64,000 nt of DNA, taken from assembly GCF_009830285.1 (NCBI RefSeq), contig NZ_WUQX01000001.1, positions 1,674,501 through 1,738,500 on the forward strand. The letters are read 5' to 3'. Source of the stretch: Sporofaciens musculi (lineage in GTDB: Bacteria > Bacillota > Clostridia > Lachnospirales > Lachnospiraceae). The translations under genes were made by a program, and so were the position numbers. The notes beneath the pieces were generated by a model. That model had not been told where the DNA came from and did no database searches. It saw only the letters and a list, made by a program, of their open reading frames with translations. Within the stretch, counting starts at the first letter, position 1; the number at the start of each line of letters is the position of its first letter. Shown here piece after piece: positions 1-8,936 of the stretch.

Positions 1-46
1 CCGGCAACGGGCTTGACAACGGGAGGGGCAACCAGCCGACAACCGG

Positions 47-1492
47 CTACGGTTTTCCCGCTTCCAGCCATTCCTCCGGCAGCCCAAGCTGGACGGCTTC
101 CCCTTCGGGCAAAGGCTGGAAACCTGATTTTCCATGTCCTCCGTTGTCAGGCGGCTCCACCCGTTCCCAACCCTTCTGCCGGTTATAGGGCGAGGGGAAA
201 TGCCGGGGATTCTCAAAGGCTTTCCAGCCCGCCGCATAGTTCTTCATAATGGAATTAATATCACGGATATCATACTGTTTTGGTTCCTCATAAGCCGGGT
301 GTCCCAGCCCTTCATGGTAGATTTGTAGGGAGCATACCATCTTCCCGCCGTACCCGTCTAAAAAGTTCAGAATCCGGGTGGCGAGGGTGTCCTCCGGCAT
401 GAATGACCGTTGGTGTTCTTTCAGATACTTCTCCATTGCCGGGCTTAATTTCAACTTTACATCCCCCTTCCGGTAAACCTCCATGACCTCCGCCCACATC
501 TGCCCGATATAGGCTCTGGAAGCGGCTTCATCTTCCAGAATGTGAACCTCCGCCGCTTCCGCCTGCACCTGCACCGGCAGGAAACGCCGGTTCCCGGTTC
601 GGTCAAGGGGCAGGAAGTCCAGCGTGTTGGAAGTCCCGGCAAACACGCACTGCCGCTTATGGTCTTTTGGGTGGACTTCATAAGGGGCTTTGTAGGTTTC
701 CTTCTGGCGGCTCAAAAAGGACTTAATATCCTCAATGCTCTTTGCGTTCGCCGTGGCAATCATTTCCGACATTTCAATAATCCAATGCCCTTGCAGCTTC
801 CGGTATACGTTATCATCGTCTAACTTCCGCAGGTCATCGGAAAACCACTCATCACGGACAGCAAGGAACCGGAAGAAGGTGGACTTCCCGGCTCCCTGGC
901 CGCCCACCAGACAGAGCATGACCTCAAACTTTGTCCCCGGCTTGAATACCCGTGCCACCGCCCCCAGCATGAACAGCAGGAGGACTTCGTAATTGTAATC
1001 GCTCACCTCCGCACCGAGGAAATGGCGCAGGGCATAGCGCACCCGCTCCGTCCCGTCCCATTGCAGGCTGTTCAGGTAATCACGGACAGGGTGATACCGG
1101 TATTCATTGGCGGCTACCTTGATAGCCCCCTCAATCCGCTTCTCTGATGTCAGCCCGTAGTGTTCCTCCAAATACAGAACTAAATATTGAATATCCACGT
1201 CCGTCAGCCGGTTCCCGTCCCGATACCAGCCAAGGGGCTTCACAATGTCAACCCGGTCAGTCAGGAGGTTGCTACTGAACGCCCTTCGAAGCAGCGGGTC
1301 ATGCAAAAACACCGCCCTGTAATTCCCCGGCGTGTTGGCGGTCTGCCCCTTCTGGGTGGTTTCCAGCATCTGCCGGACTTCCCCCACCGTCTTTTCACCG
1401 TCCATGCTGTCTACGGCTGTTCCCACGGCTTGCCTGACCTCTGGCGGCAAACTTTGATACCCTCCGCTCAATCCGTTCCACCTCCTTCCCAT
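47..1492 (-). CDS. VapE-family P-loop helicase/primase-associated protein
   Basis: A 481-residue protein of the virulence-associated E family, which in phages and mobilizable elements acts as a superfamily 3-like helicase partner of a primase. A Walker A motif (GGQGAGKST) lies at about residues 197-205. It is followed by acidic and arginine-rich segments (WIIEMSEM, then FAGTSNTLDFLPLDRTGNRRF) typical of the family. Its start overlaps the end of the upstream CHC2 gene by about 98 nt in another frame, so a later start is possible. It probably works with that gene in replicating the excised element. Family assignment is firm; the substrate is inferred. Confidence 0.85.
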   Translation of the reverse strand: MGRRWNGLSGGYQSLPPEVRQAVGTAVDSMDGEKTVGEVRQMLETTQKGQTANTPGNYRAVFLHDPLLRRAFSSNLLTDRVDIVKPLGWYRDGNRLTDVDIQYLVLYLEEHYGLTSEKRIEGAIKVAANEYRYHPVRDYLNSLQWDGTERVRYALRHFLGAEVSDYNYEVLLLFMLGAVARVFKPGTKFEVMLCLVGGQGAGKSTFFRFLAVRDEWFSDDLRKLDDDNVYRKLQGHWIIEMSEMIATANAKSIEDIKSFLSRQKETYKAPYEVHPKDHKRQCVFAGTSNTLDFLPLDRTGNRRFLPVQVQAEAAEVHILEDEAASRAYIGQMWAEVMEVYRKGDVKLKLSPAMEKYLKEHQRSFMPEDTLATRILNFLDGYGGKMVCSLQIYHEGLGHPAYEEPKQYDIRDINSIMKNYAAGWKAFENPRHFPSPYNRQKGWERVEPPDNGGHGKSGFQPLPEGEAVQLGLPEEWLEAGKP

Positions 1493-2021
1493 GCCCCGTG
1501 ATGACTGCGGCTTTTTCCTCCTTTGTCCCGGTCAGCAGCGTGTCTAAAAGATAACCCACATACTCCCGTTTCTGCATGGCTTCCACGAACAGCGGGTTCC
1601 ACCCGTCCCCCGGCGATTTCGGCGCATATGCCGTTTCCCACCGCTCCAACAGATGGAGATAATCACTAAGCACCCGGAAGCATTTCCGCTCCGCCTGCAA
1701 GAACCGCAGTTCTGCCGACACGCTCCGTCTTGCCGGTTTTGGGGAAGCCCGCCCCCGGCTGTCATAAGAAATGCCAAAATCCGAAGCCAGCTTTTTCGCC
1801 GCTTCCAGACCGGGCAGCCCGTAAAGCCTTGCCACAAAGTCAATCACGTCCCCGTCCGCCTGGCAGCCGAAACAGTGGAACCGCTTATCCACCTTCAAGC
1901 TGGGATTCCTGTCATCATGGAAAGGGCAGCACGCCATGCCGTTCCGGTTCACCCGGATGCCGTACATTTCCGCCGCCTGCCTTGCCGTTACATTTTCCTT
2001 TACTGCTTCAAATACATTCAT
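1395..2021 (-). CDS. CHC2 zinc-finger primase-like protein
   Basis: A 208-residue protein with an N-terminal CHC2 zinc finger of the DnaG type: CCPFHDD at residues 31-37 and HCFGC at 49-53, with a basic RFH between them. The TOPRIM catalytic domain of a full primase is absent, so it resembles the split primases of mobile elements, with VapE supplying the P-loop. An ATG at 2021 preceded by GGAAGGGACGGT is preferred to a more upstream ATG at 2084 that lacks a good site and would overlap the relaxase gene. Confidence 0.85.
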   Translation of the reverse strand: MNVFEAVKENVTARQAAEMYGIRVNRNGMACCPFHDDRNPSLKVDKRFHCFGCQADGDVIDFVARLYGLPGLEAAKKLASDFGISYDSRGRASPKPARRSVSAELRFLQAERKCFRVLSDYLHLLERWETAYAPKSPGDGWNPLFVEAMQKREYVGYLLDTLLTGTKEEKAAVITGHGKEVERIERRVSKFAARGQASRGNSRRQHGR

Positions 2022-2080
2022 ACCGTCCCTTCCCGGAAATAAAAAAGCATCTGCCATTTCCACAGCGGAAAGCAAATGCT

Positions 2081-3469
2081 TCAAATCTCCATATCTTTTT
2101 TTGTTGCTGCCCTTACGTTCCTGCGCTCCATGCGCTCCCGGTTCACCCGGTCAGCTTCTATTTTCCCCCTTGCGAGCCTGTCCTTCATGGATTCCCTTGC
2201 CTTCTCTTTAATCTGCTCCTTGTTTGCACGGCTCACCTCCGGCTTTTGGAGCGCAGACTGGACTTTCCTTAACACTTTCTGCGCCGCATTTTTAATCTGC
2301 TCCTGAACCGTACACAGGCACTTCACGGCGAAATCCCTTTTCTCCTGCGGGGCTTTCCGTTCCGGCGAAGCCAGCCACTTTTTGTAATCCTCCACCGCCC
2401 GGATGTCCTCCTTCTGCGTTTCCGCCCGGACGGTATCCGCCACAACTTCGCAGGCTTTCTCATAAGCCGTGTCCGCCACTTCCTCCACCAGCGATTCCAT
2501 GTCTGCAATCTTCATGGTGACAGTGGCAAGTGCCGCCTGCTTTTCCGAAAGTTCCCGCCCTTTTTCCGCAATCAGCCCCTCCTGCTTTTCCAGTTCCTTT
2601 TCTTTTTCTGAAACGGCTTTTACGGCTTTATCAAACTTCTTTTCCTGCTCCGCTATGGCTACGGTGTTTTTCGTCAAGGCTTCCCCCTGTGCGGAGAGTA
2701 TTTTCTTCTGTTTTTCAATGATGAAGTCCTGCTTTTCCAGATAATCCCGCCCGCCGTAGGACGGCTCTGCCTGCAAGTGAAGGTTATGTGCGGCGCAGAT
2801 ACGGAAAAGCATCTTCCGGCACTCCGCATCAAAAGTCTGCTTGCGGTTGTTGTTCCTTCCCTTTTTCTTATCCGGTTCAGGGAGCGGCACTCCCAGTTCT
2901 TCCAACGCCTTTTCCTGCTGGGGGCATAACTCCCCATACCGGTTTTTGCAATCGAATACATGGCGCTCATGGATATGCGGCGTCCCCTCGTCCAGATGGA
3001 GCGCCCAGTCCAGAAGATGCACGTGGGAACCAAAACGCCGGTCAAACTCTGCATAAAACTCATTCACAATCTGGAACAAGGTTTCCGGCGGGACGGATTC
3101 CTCCACCGTCCCAATCTGGTAAATGCTTTCCTCCGGGCAGGTCTTATTGTTCTTTAACAAATCCCCCACCGTGCGGTTGCGTTCCGTGTGCCGGTTCTTC
3201 TCATTCCTTGCGTTCTGGGCTTCAATGAAATCCGAATAATTCTCGGTGTAATAAGCCAGTTCTATCTGCTCAAAGCTGAAATCCGGCTGGGAAGAATCCT
3301 CCCGGCTCCCGGCGGTGGTATAGCCCCGGTAGCAGTCCCAGTATACATTTTTCTTTGCCCGCTCCGAATCAATATGACCGCTGTTTTCCACGTCAAAGCG
3401 GCGGTCATTGTGGCGTGGGTTGTACGTGCCGTTTTTGCCGGAGCGTCCGTTGTGCCGTGTCAGTTTCAA
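2081..3469 (-). CDS. MobV-family relaxase (Mob/Pre)
   Basis: A 462-residue plasmid mobilization/recombination enzyme that should nick oriT and pilot one strand into a recipient through another element's secretion system. The N-terminus has the family pattern RHN...HID.ER...N (residues 5-41). The metal-binding HxH-E motif TPHIHE is at 163-168. The second half is a long charged coiled coil. The gene starts about 70 nt downstream of a perfect 10-bp inverted repeat proposed as oriT. No coupling protein is encoded in this element, so it would rely on a helper such as an ICE. The family call is strong. Confidence 0.88.
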   Translation of the reverse strand: MKLTRHNGRSGKNGTYNPRHNDRRFDVENSGHIDSERAKKNVYWDCYRGYTTAGSREDSSQPDFSFEQIELAYYTENYSDFIEAQNARNEKNRHTERNRTVGDLLKNNKTCPEESIYQIGTVEESVPPETLFQIVNEFYAEFDRRFGSHVHLLDWALHLDEGTPHIHERHVFDCKNRYGELCPQQEKALEELGVPLPEPDKKKGRNNNRKQTFDAECRKMLFRICAAHNLHLQAEPSYGGRDYLEKQDFIIEKQKKILSAQGEALTKNTVAIAEQEKKFDKAVKAVSEKEKELEKQEGLIAEKGRELSEKQAALATVTMKIADMESLVEEVADTAYEKACEVVADTVRAETQKEDIRAVEDYKKWLASPERKAPQEKRDFAVKCLCTVQEQIKNAAQKVLRKVQSALQKPEVSRANKEQIKEKARESMKDRLARGKIEADRVNRERMERRNVRAATKKDMEI

Positions 3470-3541
3470 TCCAAAATCCCCCTTTCCTTTTTACCGATTC
3501 CCGGGCTGGCGGGAGGGCTGCGAAGCCGCCGAACCTGCGGG

Positions 3542-3580
3542 GCTTGCGTCAGGTAATACCCAGTACGAATTGACGCAAGC
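3542..3580. repeat. 10-bp inverted repeat, candidate oriT
   Basis: GCTTGCGTCA at 3542-3551 and TGACGCAAGC at 3571-3580 form a perfect inverted repeat with a 19-nt spacer, just upstream of the relaxase gene, where MobV-type origins of transfer usually lie. The nic site is not identified. Confidence 0.5.
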
Positions 3581-3608
3581 GCCAACTCTAGCTGGGCAAG
3601 GCGTTTCA

Positions 3609-3695
3609 CCCTTGACCCGATAAGGACTGCCGCCCTTAACCCGCCAATGGGCGTTGCCCCTTGACCCCAACAGGGCTGCTGCGCCCCTGTACCCC
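3609..3695. repeat. four imperfect tandem repeats upstream of mob
   Basis: The core CCCTTGACCC or a close variant recurs at 3609, 3633, 3658 and 3685, with a period of 24-27 nt and GGGC/GCTGC boxes between copies. The surrounding 3470-3962 stretch has no convincing gene. The repeats could be binding sites of the relaxosome or of a replication protein. Confidence 0.55.
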
Positions 3696-3770
3696 GCATA
3701 AAAGGTTGCCGCCAACGTGAGTGCGCTGCGCCCGCCCACGTCAAAGACGGCTCCCTTTTTCCGTATCAGA

Positions 3771-3801
3771 AAATCAGAACGCGCCGCGCTCGTTCTGATT
3801 T
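3771..3801 (-). terminator. hairpin downstream of the small two-gene operon
   Basis: AAATCAGAACG (3771-3781) and CGTTCTGATTT (3791-3801) are perfectly complementary, with a 9-nt GC-rich loop. On the minus strand it follows the gene ending at 3963 and runs into TTTTC, so it is a plausible terminator; part of an oriT is the alternative. Confidence 0.5.
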
Positions 3802-3962
3802 CCTACAGAAACCGCAGCCATTCCCCATGACAGCCGGAAAAACACGCCCAAAACAGGCATTTCCGCCGTCCGGGGCTTCCCTGATGTCTGATACCTCTAC
3901 CGTGAACCACGGGGAAAATACCGGCTCCGCACCCGTTGTTTTGACCGTAAAACGCCCCCAAA

Positions 3963-4268
3963 TCAGGCAATATCCTTCCCGCCCGGCATGGACTTGAAGC
4001 CGTGTTCTTTGGCATATGCCCTCGCCGCCGCCCGCCGTTCCTCACTGTAAGGCGGAACCAGCCGGATAGACAGCCGGGACTTATCCAGAACATAGGTCAC
4101 GCTCCCTTCCGGCGTGGACTTCTCCAAACGGCACAGGAGCGGATATTTTTTGCTGAACTCCGCCAGCCGCCGCTTCAAGTCCGCATTGAATGTGTAAATA
4201 CTGGCTTCCTTCTCACCCTCGTTGAAGTTGACAATCGTTTCCTTTTCATACTTAGACGGCTTTCCCAT
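3963..4268 (-). CDS. uncharacterised 101-residue mobile-element protein
   Basis: I do not recognise a functional family. The protein is basic with a YEKETIVNFNE start, a central RLAEFSKKYP and a C-terminal ERRAAARAYAKEHG helix. The ATG at 4268 is chosen because GGGAGGG precedes it and because it overlaps the upstream gene by 17 nt, which suggests translational coupling. It sits between the relaxase and the regulator, so a role in mobilization or its control is only a guess. Confidence 0.65.
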   Translation of the reverse strand: MGKPSKYEKETIVNFNEGEKEASIYTFNADLKRRLAEFSKKYPLLCRLEKSTPEGSVTYVLDKSRLSIRLVPPYSEERRAAARAYAKEHGFKSMPGGKDIA

Positions 4269-4542
4269 AAAATCCCTCCCAGTCTGTGCTTTTTTCAACC
4301 ATGCGGATATGCTTCTTTGCTTCAAAATATCCTTCCATTTCCAAACGGAGATGGCGGTAAAAACAGGGATACCATTCCCCGGCTCCGCCGTCATCCAGCT
4401 TCCTTGCCAGGCACAGCACCCGGCGTTTCACTTTTTCATCCACTGTCAGGGCAGTGACCCATTTCAGCCTGCGGACGGTGTTCTCATGGCTCCCGCACCC
4501 GAAGGCATATAAAATCTTCTTTTCCTCAATGCTTAACTTCAT
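4252..4542 (-). CDS. small TTRAP-like or hypothetical protein
   Basis: A 96-residue protein starting MKLSIEEKKILYAF, with start chosen from the strong GGAGGAAGGAAC site. The opening resembles the transposon-transfer assisting (TTRAP) proteins found in clostridial elements, one of which occurs at 23978, but the rest diverges, so the link is weak. It is first in a leftward two-gene operon and divergent from the XRE regulator at 4856. Confidence 0.6.
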   Translation of the reverse strand: MKLSIEEKKILYAFGCGSHENTVRRLKWVTALTVDEKVKRRVLCLARKLDDGGAGEWYPCFYRHLRLEMEGYFEAKKHIRMVEKSTDWEGFYGKAV

Positions 4543-4769
4543 GTTCCTTCCTCCATAATTGATAGTTTGTTTTCCTGCCGTTTTGCCTGCAATCCGTTCC
4601 TGCCCGGAATCACCCCAGCGTTTTCCGTTCCTTTGGTATGCTCCTGTCATGGCACTACTTCTCCGGGAACGGTATCACTTGCAGCCGGTCATTCTGTTTT
4701 CAATGTCCTGTGACACTGAAATCTTATCAAAATAAACCGGCTTCCCCCGTATGTCCGAAAGGCTGGAAA

Positions 4770-4822
4770 ATTTCCCGAAAACGCAAAATTTCCACGCTTT
4801 CGGAAATGCCCCGTGCTATAAT
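4770..4822 (+). promoter_or_regulatory. promoter and operator-like inverted repeat of the XRE gene
   Basis: A perfect TATAAT is at 4817-4822, 33 nt before the start codon. No good -35 is visible. Instead an imperfect inverted repeat (ATTTCCCGAAAACG near 4770 and CGCTTTCGGAAAT ending at 4806) covers that position, as expected for an autoregulated promoter. The divergent 4543-4855 gap holds no gene. Confidence 0.5.
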
Positions 4823-4855
4823 GGCCATGAACCATGTTTTGAGAGGAGGGGCGCA

Positions 4856-5713
4856 ATGTATATAAAACTGACGCTTCAGGAGAAATTGAAAGACGAGAGA
4901 ACCAGCCGCCACATGACGCTTGCGGAACTGGAAAAGGCAACGGGCATAGCAAGAGCCACGCTGGGAAAATATGAATCCGACAAATGCACGGATATAAGCC
5001 CGTTCAACCTTGCAAAGCTGGCGGAATACTACGGCCTTTCCATGGATTACCTCATGGGGCTGACCGAAAACAAGAACCACCCGAACACCGCCCTGCATGA
5101 GCTGCACTTGAATGATTCCACGGTTGATTTGTTAAAAAGCGGCGCACTCAACAACCGGCTTCTCTGTGAGTTTGTCTGCCATCCGGGATTCCTGCGCCTG
5201 CTGACGGATATGGAAGTCTGCATTGACCGGATTGCGGATATGCGTATCCGTGACATGAACTTAGTTCTGGAACAGGCAAGGCAGTCCGTCATGGAACAGC
5301 GGCAGCCCCCGGAAAACGACCTCTATATGCGCACGCTGGAACTGGGGCAGGTCAGCGAGGAACTGTTTTTCAGCCACGTCATCCATGATGACCTTGACCG
5401 GATTGTAAAAGACCTCCGCACCCGGCACGAATCCGACAAGACCACTGCCGAACTGGAAACCCCCGCAGCAGATTTTGCCCGGAACATCCCGGTGATACTG
5501 CTGGACGCCCTCATGCACAAAGGCACGGCGGACGAAAAACGGGCGTTTACGATCTGCCGGGTATTCGGCATTGATTATATGAACCTCCCGGAAGAGGAAC
5601 GTGCCACCCTTGCCCGTGTGTTTAAAAAATCCCCCCTGCTCCCCACAGCTTCCAGCCAGCGTGGAAAATCAAAGCTGCTGTCCCTGTTTGGGAAGAAAAA
5701 GACGAAAGAATGA
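4856..5713 (+). CDS. XRE-family transcriptional regulator
   Basis: A 285-residue protein with an N-terminal Cro/C1-type helix-turn-helix at about residues 8-65 (MTLAELEKATGIARATLGKYE ending in a YGLSMDYLMGL segment) and a long C-terminal region without a recognised domain, ending in a lysine-rich tail. The start at 4856 follows GAGAGGAGGGG. It is divergent from the small mob-side operon and probably controls it and itself through the inverted repeat upstream. Confidence 0.8.
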   Translation: MYIKLTLQEKLKDERTSRHMTLAELEKATGIARATLGKYESDKCTDISPFNLAKLAEYYGLSMDYLMGLTENKNHPNTALHELHLNDSTVDLLKSGALNNRLLCEFVCHPGFLRLLTDMEVCIDRIADMRIRDMNLVLEQARQSVMEQRQPPENDLYMRTLELGQVSEELFFSHVIHDDLDRIVKDLRTRHESDKTTAELETPAADFARNIPVILLDALMHKGTADEKRAFTICRVFGIDYMNLPEEERATLARVFKKSPLLPTASSQRGKSKLLSLFGKKKTKE

Positions 5714-5791
5714 CGCAAAAAGGGCTGCCATTCCCGAAAAATCCGGTTAGCAGTCCTCTTTACTGTATCGTGTGTCCCATGTTCAATTTTC

Positions 5792-5811
5792 CGGCTTTAG
5801 AGCCGCTTTTT
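5792..5811 (+). terminator. intrinsic terminator after the XRE gene
   Basis: CGGCT-TTAG-AGCCG at 5792-5805 followed by a run of five T. Confidence 0.6.
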
Positions 5812-5831
5812 CCAGACAGGAGCCAGCCGCA

Positions 5832-6215
5832 TTATACATAGACCAGTTCCGCATAGATAATTTCCTCCGCCCGGCTGCGGATAGAATTGCAGCGGCGCAC
5901 CCATTCAAGCTGGTCATCCGCTTTCAATTTCTCCGTCACGCCTTCGGCGGCTTTCATCTGCTCCATGATAAGGTCAAGCCGTTCCTGTGCCTGCTCGTCC
6001 ACGTCGGCAAGGTGCGTCCAGAGTTTCCCGGATAACAGCAGGCTGCAATAAAGGGCGGGGCGGGCTTCTTCCAGATAGGCTTTACGCCTGCGCCCCCAAT
6101 GCCCGATAGGGCGGGATTCCTCCGTCAGCCGCAGGGCGGGAATGTAATAATCACCCACAAGAACGTAGTCAAGGCCGTTGTTATCGTCATGGATTCTTTT
6201 TGGCAGTTCTTTCAT
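5832..6215 (-). CDS. tnpV: TnpV-like transposon protein
   Basis: A 127-residue protein matching the TnpV family first described in Tn4451-like clostridial mobilizable transposons: it begins MKELPKRIHDDNNGLDY, has GDYYIPAL, then RPIGHWGRRRKAYLEE, and ends in a QERLDLIMEQM...EEIIYAELV helix. Function is unknown. It is the gene nearest the end of element A that lies inside virD4, a usual position for tnp accessory genes. The start is supported by AGGAGGT just upstream. Confidence 0.8.
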   Translation of the reverse strand: MKELPKRIHDDNNGLDYVLVGDYYIPALRLTEESRPIGHWGRRRKAYLEEARPALYCSLLLSGKLWTHLADVDEQAQERLDLIMEQMKAAEGVTEKLKADDQLEWVRRCNSIRSRAEEIIYAELVYV

Positions 6216-6279
6216 TCGTGACCTCCTGTATTCAGTTTTCCAGAATCCAGTTGTTCGTGTCCCTGTTCATGTGAATTTG

Positions 6280-6318
6280 TTAGGCAACTGAACTCTTCAC
6301 GAACAAGTATGGCATATC
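6280..6318 (-). other. junction of element A with the virD4 remnant
   Basis: The virD4 frame is normal up to the codons for LGKD, then changes at about 6316 to an unrelated 11-codon tail (MPYLFVKSSVA) ending in TAA at 6280. The break falls at a GA dinucleotide on the minus strand, the target core used by TnpX/TndX-type serine recombinases. The downstream half of virD4 is not in this window. Confidence 0.6.
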
Positions 6319-6390
6319 TTTCCCCAATTTCTGATAGTTGAGAGAGTGGGAGGTTTCCCGCCCCCGGCTCTCCCCGGTGTTGTAAGTGTC
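6316..6390 (-). pseudogene. virD4 second exon fragment
   Basis: The minus strand encodes DTYNTGESRGRETSHS and then LNYQKLGKD, a conserved stretch that follows GKETI in VirD4/TraG coupling proteins of Tn1549-like ICEs. It is the 3' exon of the gene whose 5' exon is 8937-10454. It continues in phase when the intron is removed, and is truncated after 25 codons by element A. Confidence 0.8.
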
Positions 6391-6420
6391 ATGAGGTAAG
6401 CGCCTCGTGGACGCTCCCTC

Positions 6421-6456
6421 CCGAACCGTGCGGGCACCTCTCGATGCACACGGCTC
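6421..6456 (-). ncRNA. group II intron domain V
   Basis: The minus strand reads GAGCCGTGTGCATCG, then AGAG, then GTGCCCGCACGGTTC, the conserved 34-36-nt catalytic hairpin of bacterial group II introns, 25 nt after the end of the intron protein gene. Confidence 0.8.
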
Positions 6457-6480
6457 TCCATATGCCATCAACTAACAAAA

Positions 6481-8305
6481 TCAGTCTTTTCCGTGTATCT
6501 CACGGTGGCACGCCGGGCATACTGCCAGCGTTTTCCTATGGTTCTTTAACATAACTTTTTCCCACTCATATTTACCGCTAAGGCTTTTCAGCCGTTTCAC
6601 CTGATGAATCTCCACGTCATTTGTGTACTGTCCGCAGAGTTCACAGGTTTTGGAGCGCAGTTTTGCCGCTATGCGGTTCGGTTTATCATACCGCTTATAG
6701 GCGGGCAGGATATCTGCCTGCGGCACATTAGGCTTGTCCTTGCGGATAAAAGGCCCTCTGTAAAATACGCTCTCCTTCATACCGCCTTTTGTCTTATAAA
6801 TGACTGTAAACCGTCCATTTCTGAAATATCTCTTTTTGATTTTTCTGGTCTTTGTGCGGTATTTATTTGCGAATGTTTTCAACATACTATAATGCATTAA
6901 ACTCGCATACTTGCTCATTGCGCATACATTACATGCCAGTGAGTAATAGTTGTACAAACCTCTGATTTCAGAGTTGTACTTTGACAGGATTTCGATATCC
7001 TTACGGTTAATGAGCTGTGGTCTGTGAATGGCTTTCCAATGCTCTTTTTGTGTAACTTTGTCCTTCTTGATACGGATTGCGCCATACTCCAACAGTTTTG
7101 ATTCCCATTTTTCATGCGGCATGTATAACTTTACTGCGCCGCTGTACCCCTTCACTTTCCTGCCTTGGCGTTTTGTGATTTCCCGGCTCTTTGAAATAGA
7201 GATATCATAGCCGAGGAATCTCGCCCGGTCAGTAGCATAGGTGATTTTGGTTTTCTCCACTGACAGCGTAAGGTTTAATTTTTCTTTGAGGAATACAGCA
7301 AGGTCTGCTTTTAATTCTTCCGCATCCCTTTTGCTCCCGATAATGCTTATGATAAAGTCATCCGCATAACGGACGTATTGCAGGTTTTTATAGGTTTCAT
7401 CCCTGAACTGCTTAGACGGGATTTCCCTCTGTTTCTCCCGCAGTCTGCGTAATTCCCCGGCACGTTCTTTCTTTTCGGCTTCGGTAAGCGTATCCCATAC
7501 TTCCCTGTTCTGGCGCATGAACTTCTGCACTTCACGGTTCCGTCTGGCGTATTCCGGGTTCACTTTACGGTTTACCCGGTTCCCTTTTATAAAGCCTTCT
7601 TTGTATTCCTCCACATACATATCCAATTCATGCAGGTAAATATTTGCCAATATGGGACTGATACCGGAACCCTGCGGAGTGCCGCAGTAAGTCCTGTTGT
7701 ACTGCCATTGTTCCATATATCCGGCTTTCAAATTTCCACATCAATGAGATAAAAGCTTCGTCATCAATGCGCCTGCGCAGAATATCAATGATAACATGGT
7801 GGTCGAAGCTGTCAAAACATGCCTGAATGTCACCTTCCACAAACCAGTTTGCCCCCGCAAATGTCCGCTGTATCTGTTCGAGGGCTGTATGGCAGCTCCT
7901 TTTCGGGCGGAATCCGTGGGAATAGTCGGAGAAGGTTGGCTCATAAATGCTTTCCAATATCATTCGGACTACTTCCTGCACCAGCTTGTCATCCCCGGAA
8001 GGAATCCCAAGCGGACGCTTCTTACTGCTGTTTTTCTTTGCAATATATGTACGCCGTGCAGGTTTTGGGCGGTAAGAACGGTCTTTTAATGCGCTGATGA
8101 TACGCTCTATTCTCGGACTGCTCATTCCGTCCAGTGTTTCACCATCCACACCCGGCGTCATGCTTCCCTCATTGGCGTAGATATTTCTATATGCCAAAAG
8201 GTAAAACTCCGGGTTGTACAGGTTCCGGTAGAGCCTTTGGAACCTATACGATAAATCTTTAGACTGTTTGTTTAGGCTATTCAATACATCAGTTGGATTT
8301 CTCAT
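6481..8305 (-). pseudogene. ltrA: group II intron reverse transcriptase/maturase, frameshifted
   Basis: The two parts together form an LtrA-like protein. The 8305-side part has the RT0-RT3 blocks (TPGVDGETLDG, RPLGIPS, GFRPKRSCHTAL, FVEGDIQACFD). The other has GTPQGSGISP, the catalytic YADDFI, the maturase X domain and a C-terminal HNH endonuclease (CELCG, CPACHREIHG). The frame changes at about 7731-7738, in AAATTTGAAAGCC, where about two T are missing compared with WKFLKAG of relatives. Unless this is a sequencing error, the intron cannot make its own maturase. Confidence 0.85.
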
Positions 8306-8936
8306 GATGCCTCACGCACCTTCCTTTCTTTCTCTGTATTAAAAGCATACTGCTCCCCTTCGTCATGTGGGCGGCTCTCCCGCTTCCGTTTTTACGGCTA
8401 TCCCTGTAAATCCAGAGTCCACGGGCTACTATGGGAGCTGTGTAACCATGCCCGCATATGGGCGGGTTTAGGTCATCCCCGGTAGCGTATGCCATACTTA
8501 GCGTTCCGTGTTGTCGGTAATCTTTGTAGATATGTGGCGTTCGCCGTTCAACCTAATCTAAGGCTTGCCCTGCTTTGGATATCGCACGTCTGCCGACGAT
8601 TGAGCGACAGACGCCAAAGCACCGTGCGTTTCATCTTCTTTCGCACGTAGGCCAGATACTCCCAGGCTCCGGCTACCAATCAAGCAGTTTAGCTTTCATC
8701 CTCATACACGGATTTTCATCCCCACATAAAACAGCGGTTAGAAGATTGCGCCGTTTTATGCCAGTTATAGCGTTAATAGTGGCGGCTATAACAACGACAT
8801 GCTACACTCCCCAGAGGGTTTCCCCTCACGGATAAGTCGTGGAATGATAGACTATAAATTTTCACCGTCCTTTCTTTGATATCTTTGTCTACCGCTTGCT
8901 AAAGGCGGTTTATGGCATACACCCTAACGGGCGCAC

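Larger units (their letters stand above)
6391..8936 (-). mobile_element. group II intron inserted in virD4
   Basis: On the minus strand the element starts with GTGCGCCCGTTAGGGT at 8936, a canonical group II 5' end, and ends in AT at 6391. It has a domain V hairpin near its 3' end and encodes an LtrA-type protein. Removing 2,546 nt joins GKETI to DTYNTGE in frame, so both boundaries are supported by the host gene. The 8306-8935 part holds no gene and corresponds to intron domains I-III. Confidence 0.88.

Noticed and set aside
3466..3744. Leftward frame across the oriT-like repeats
   Set aside because: Coding potential comes from GC-rich repeats, and it overlaps the relaxase start.
7728..7740. 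Programmed frameshift in the intron protein
   Set aside because: Group II intron proteins are not known to need one, and no slippery heptamer or stimulatory structure is evident.
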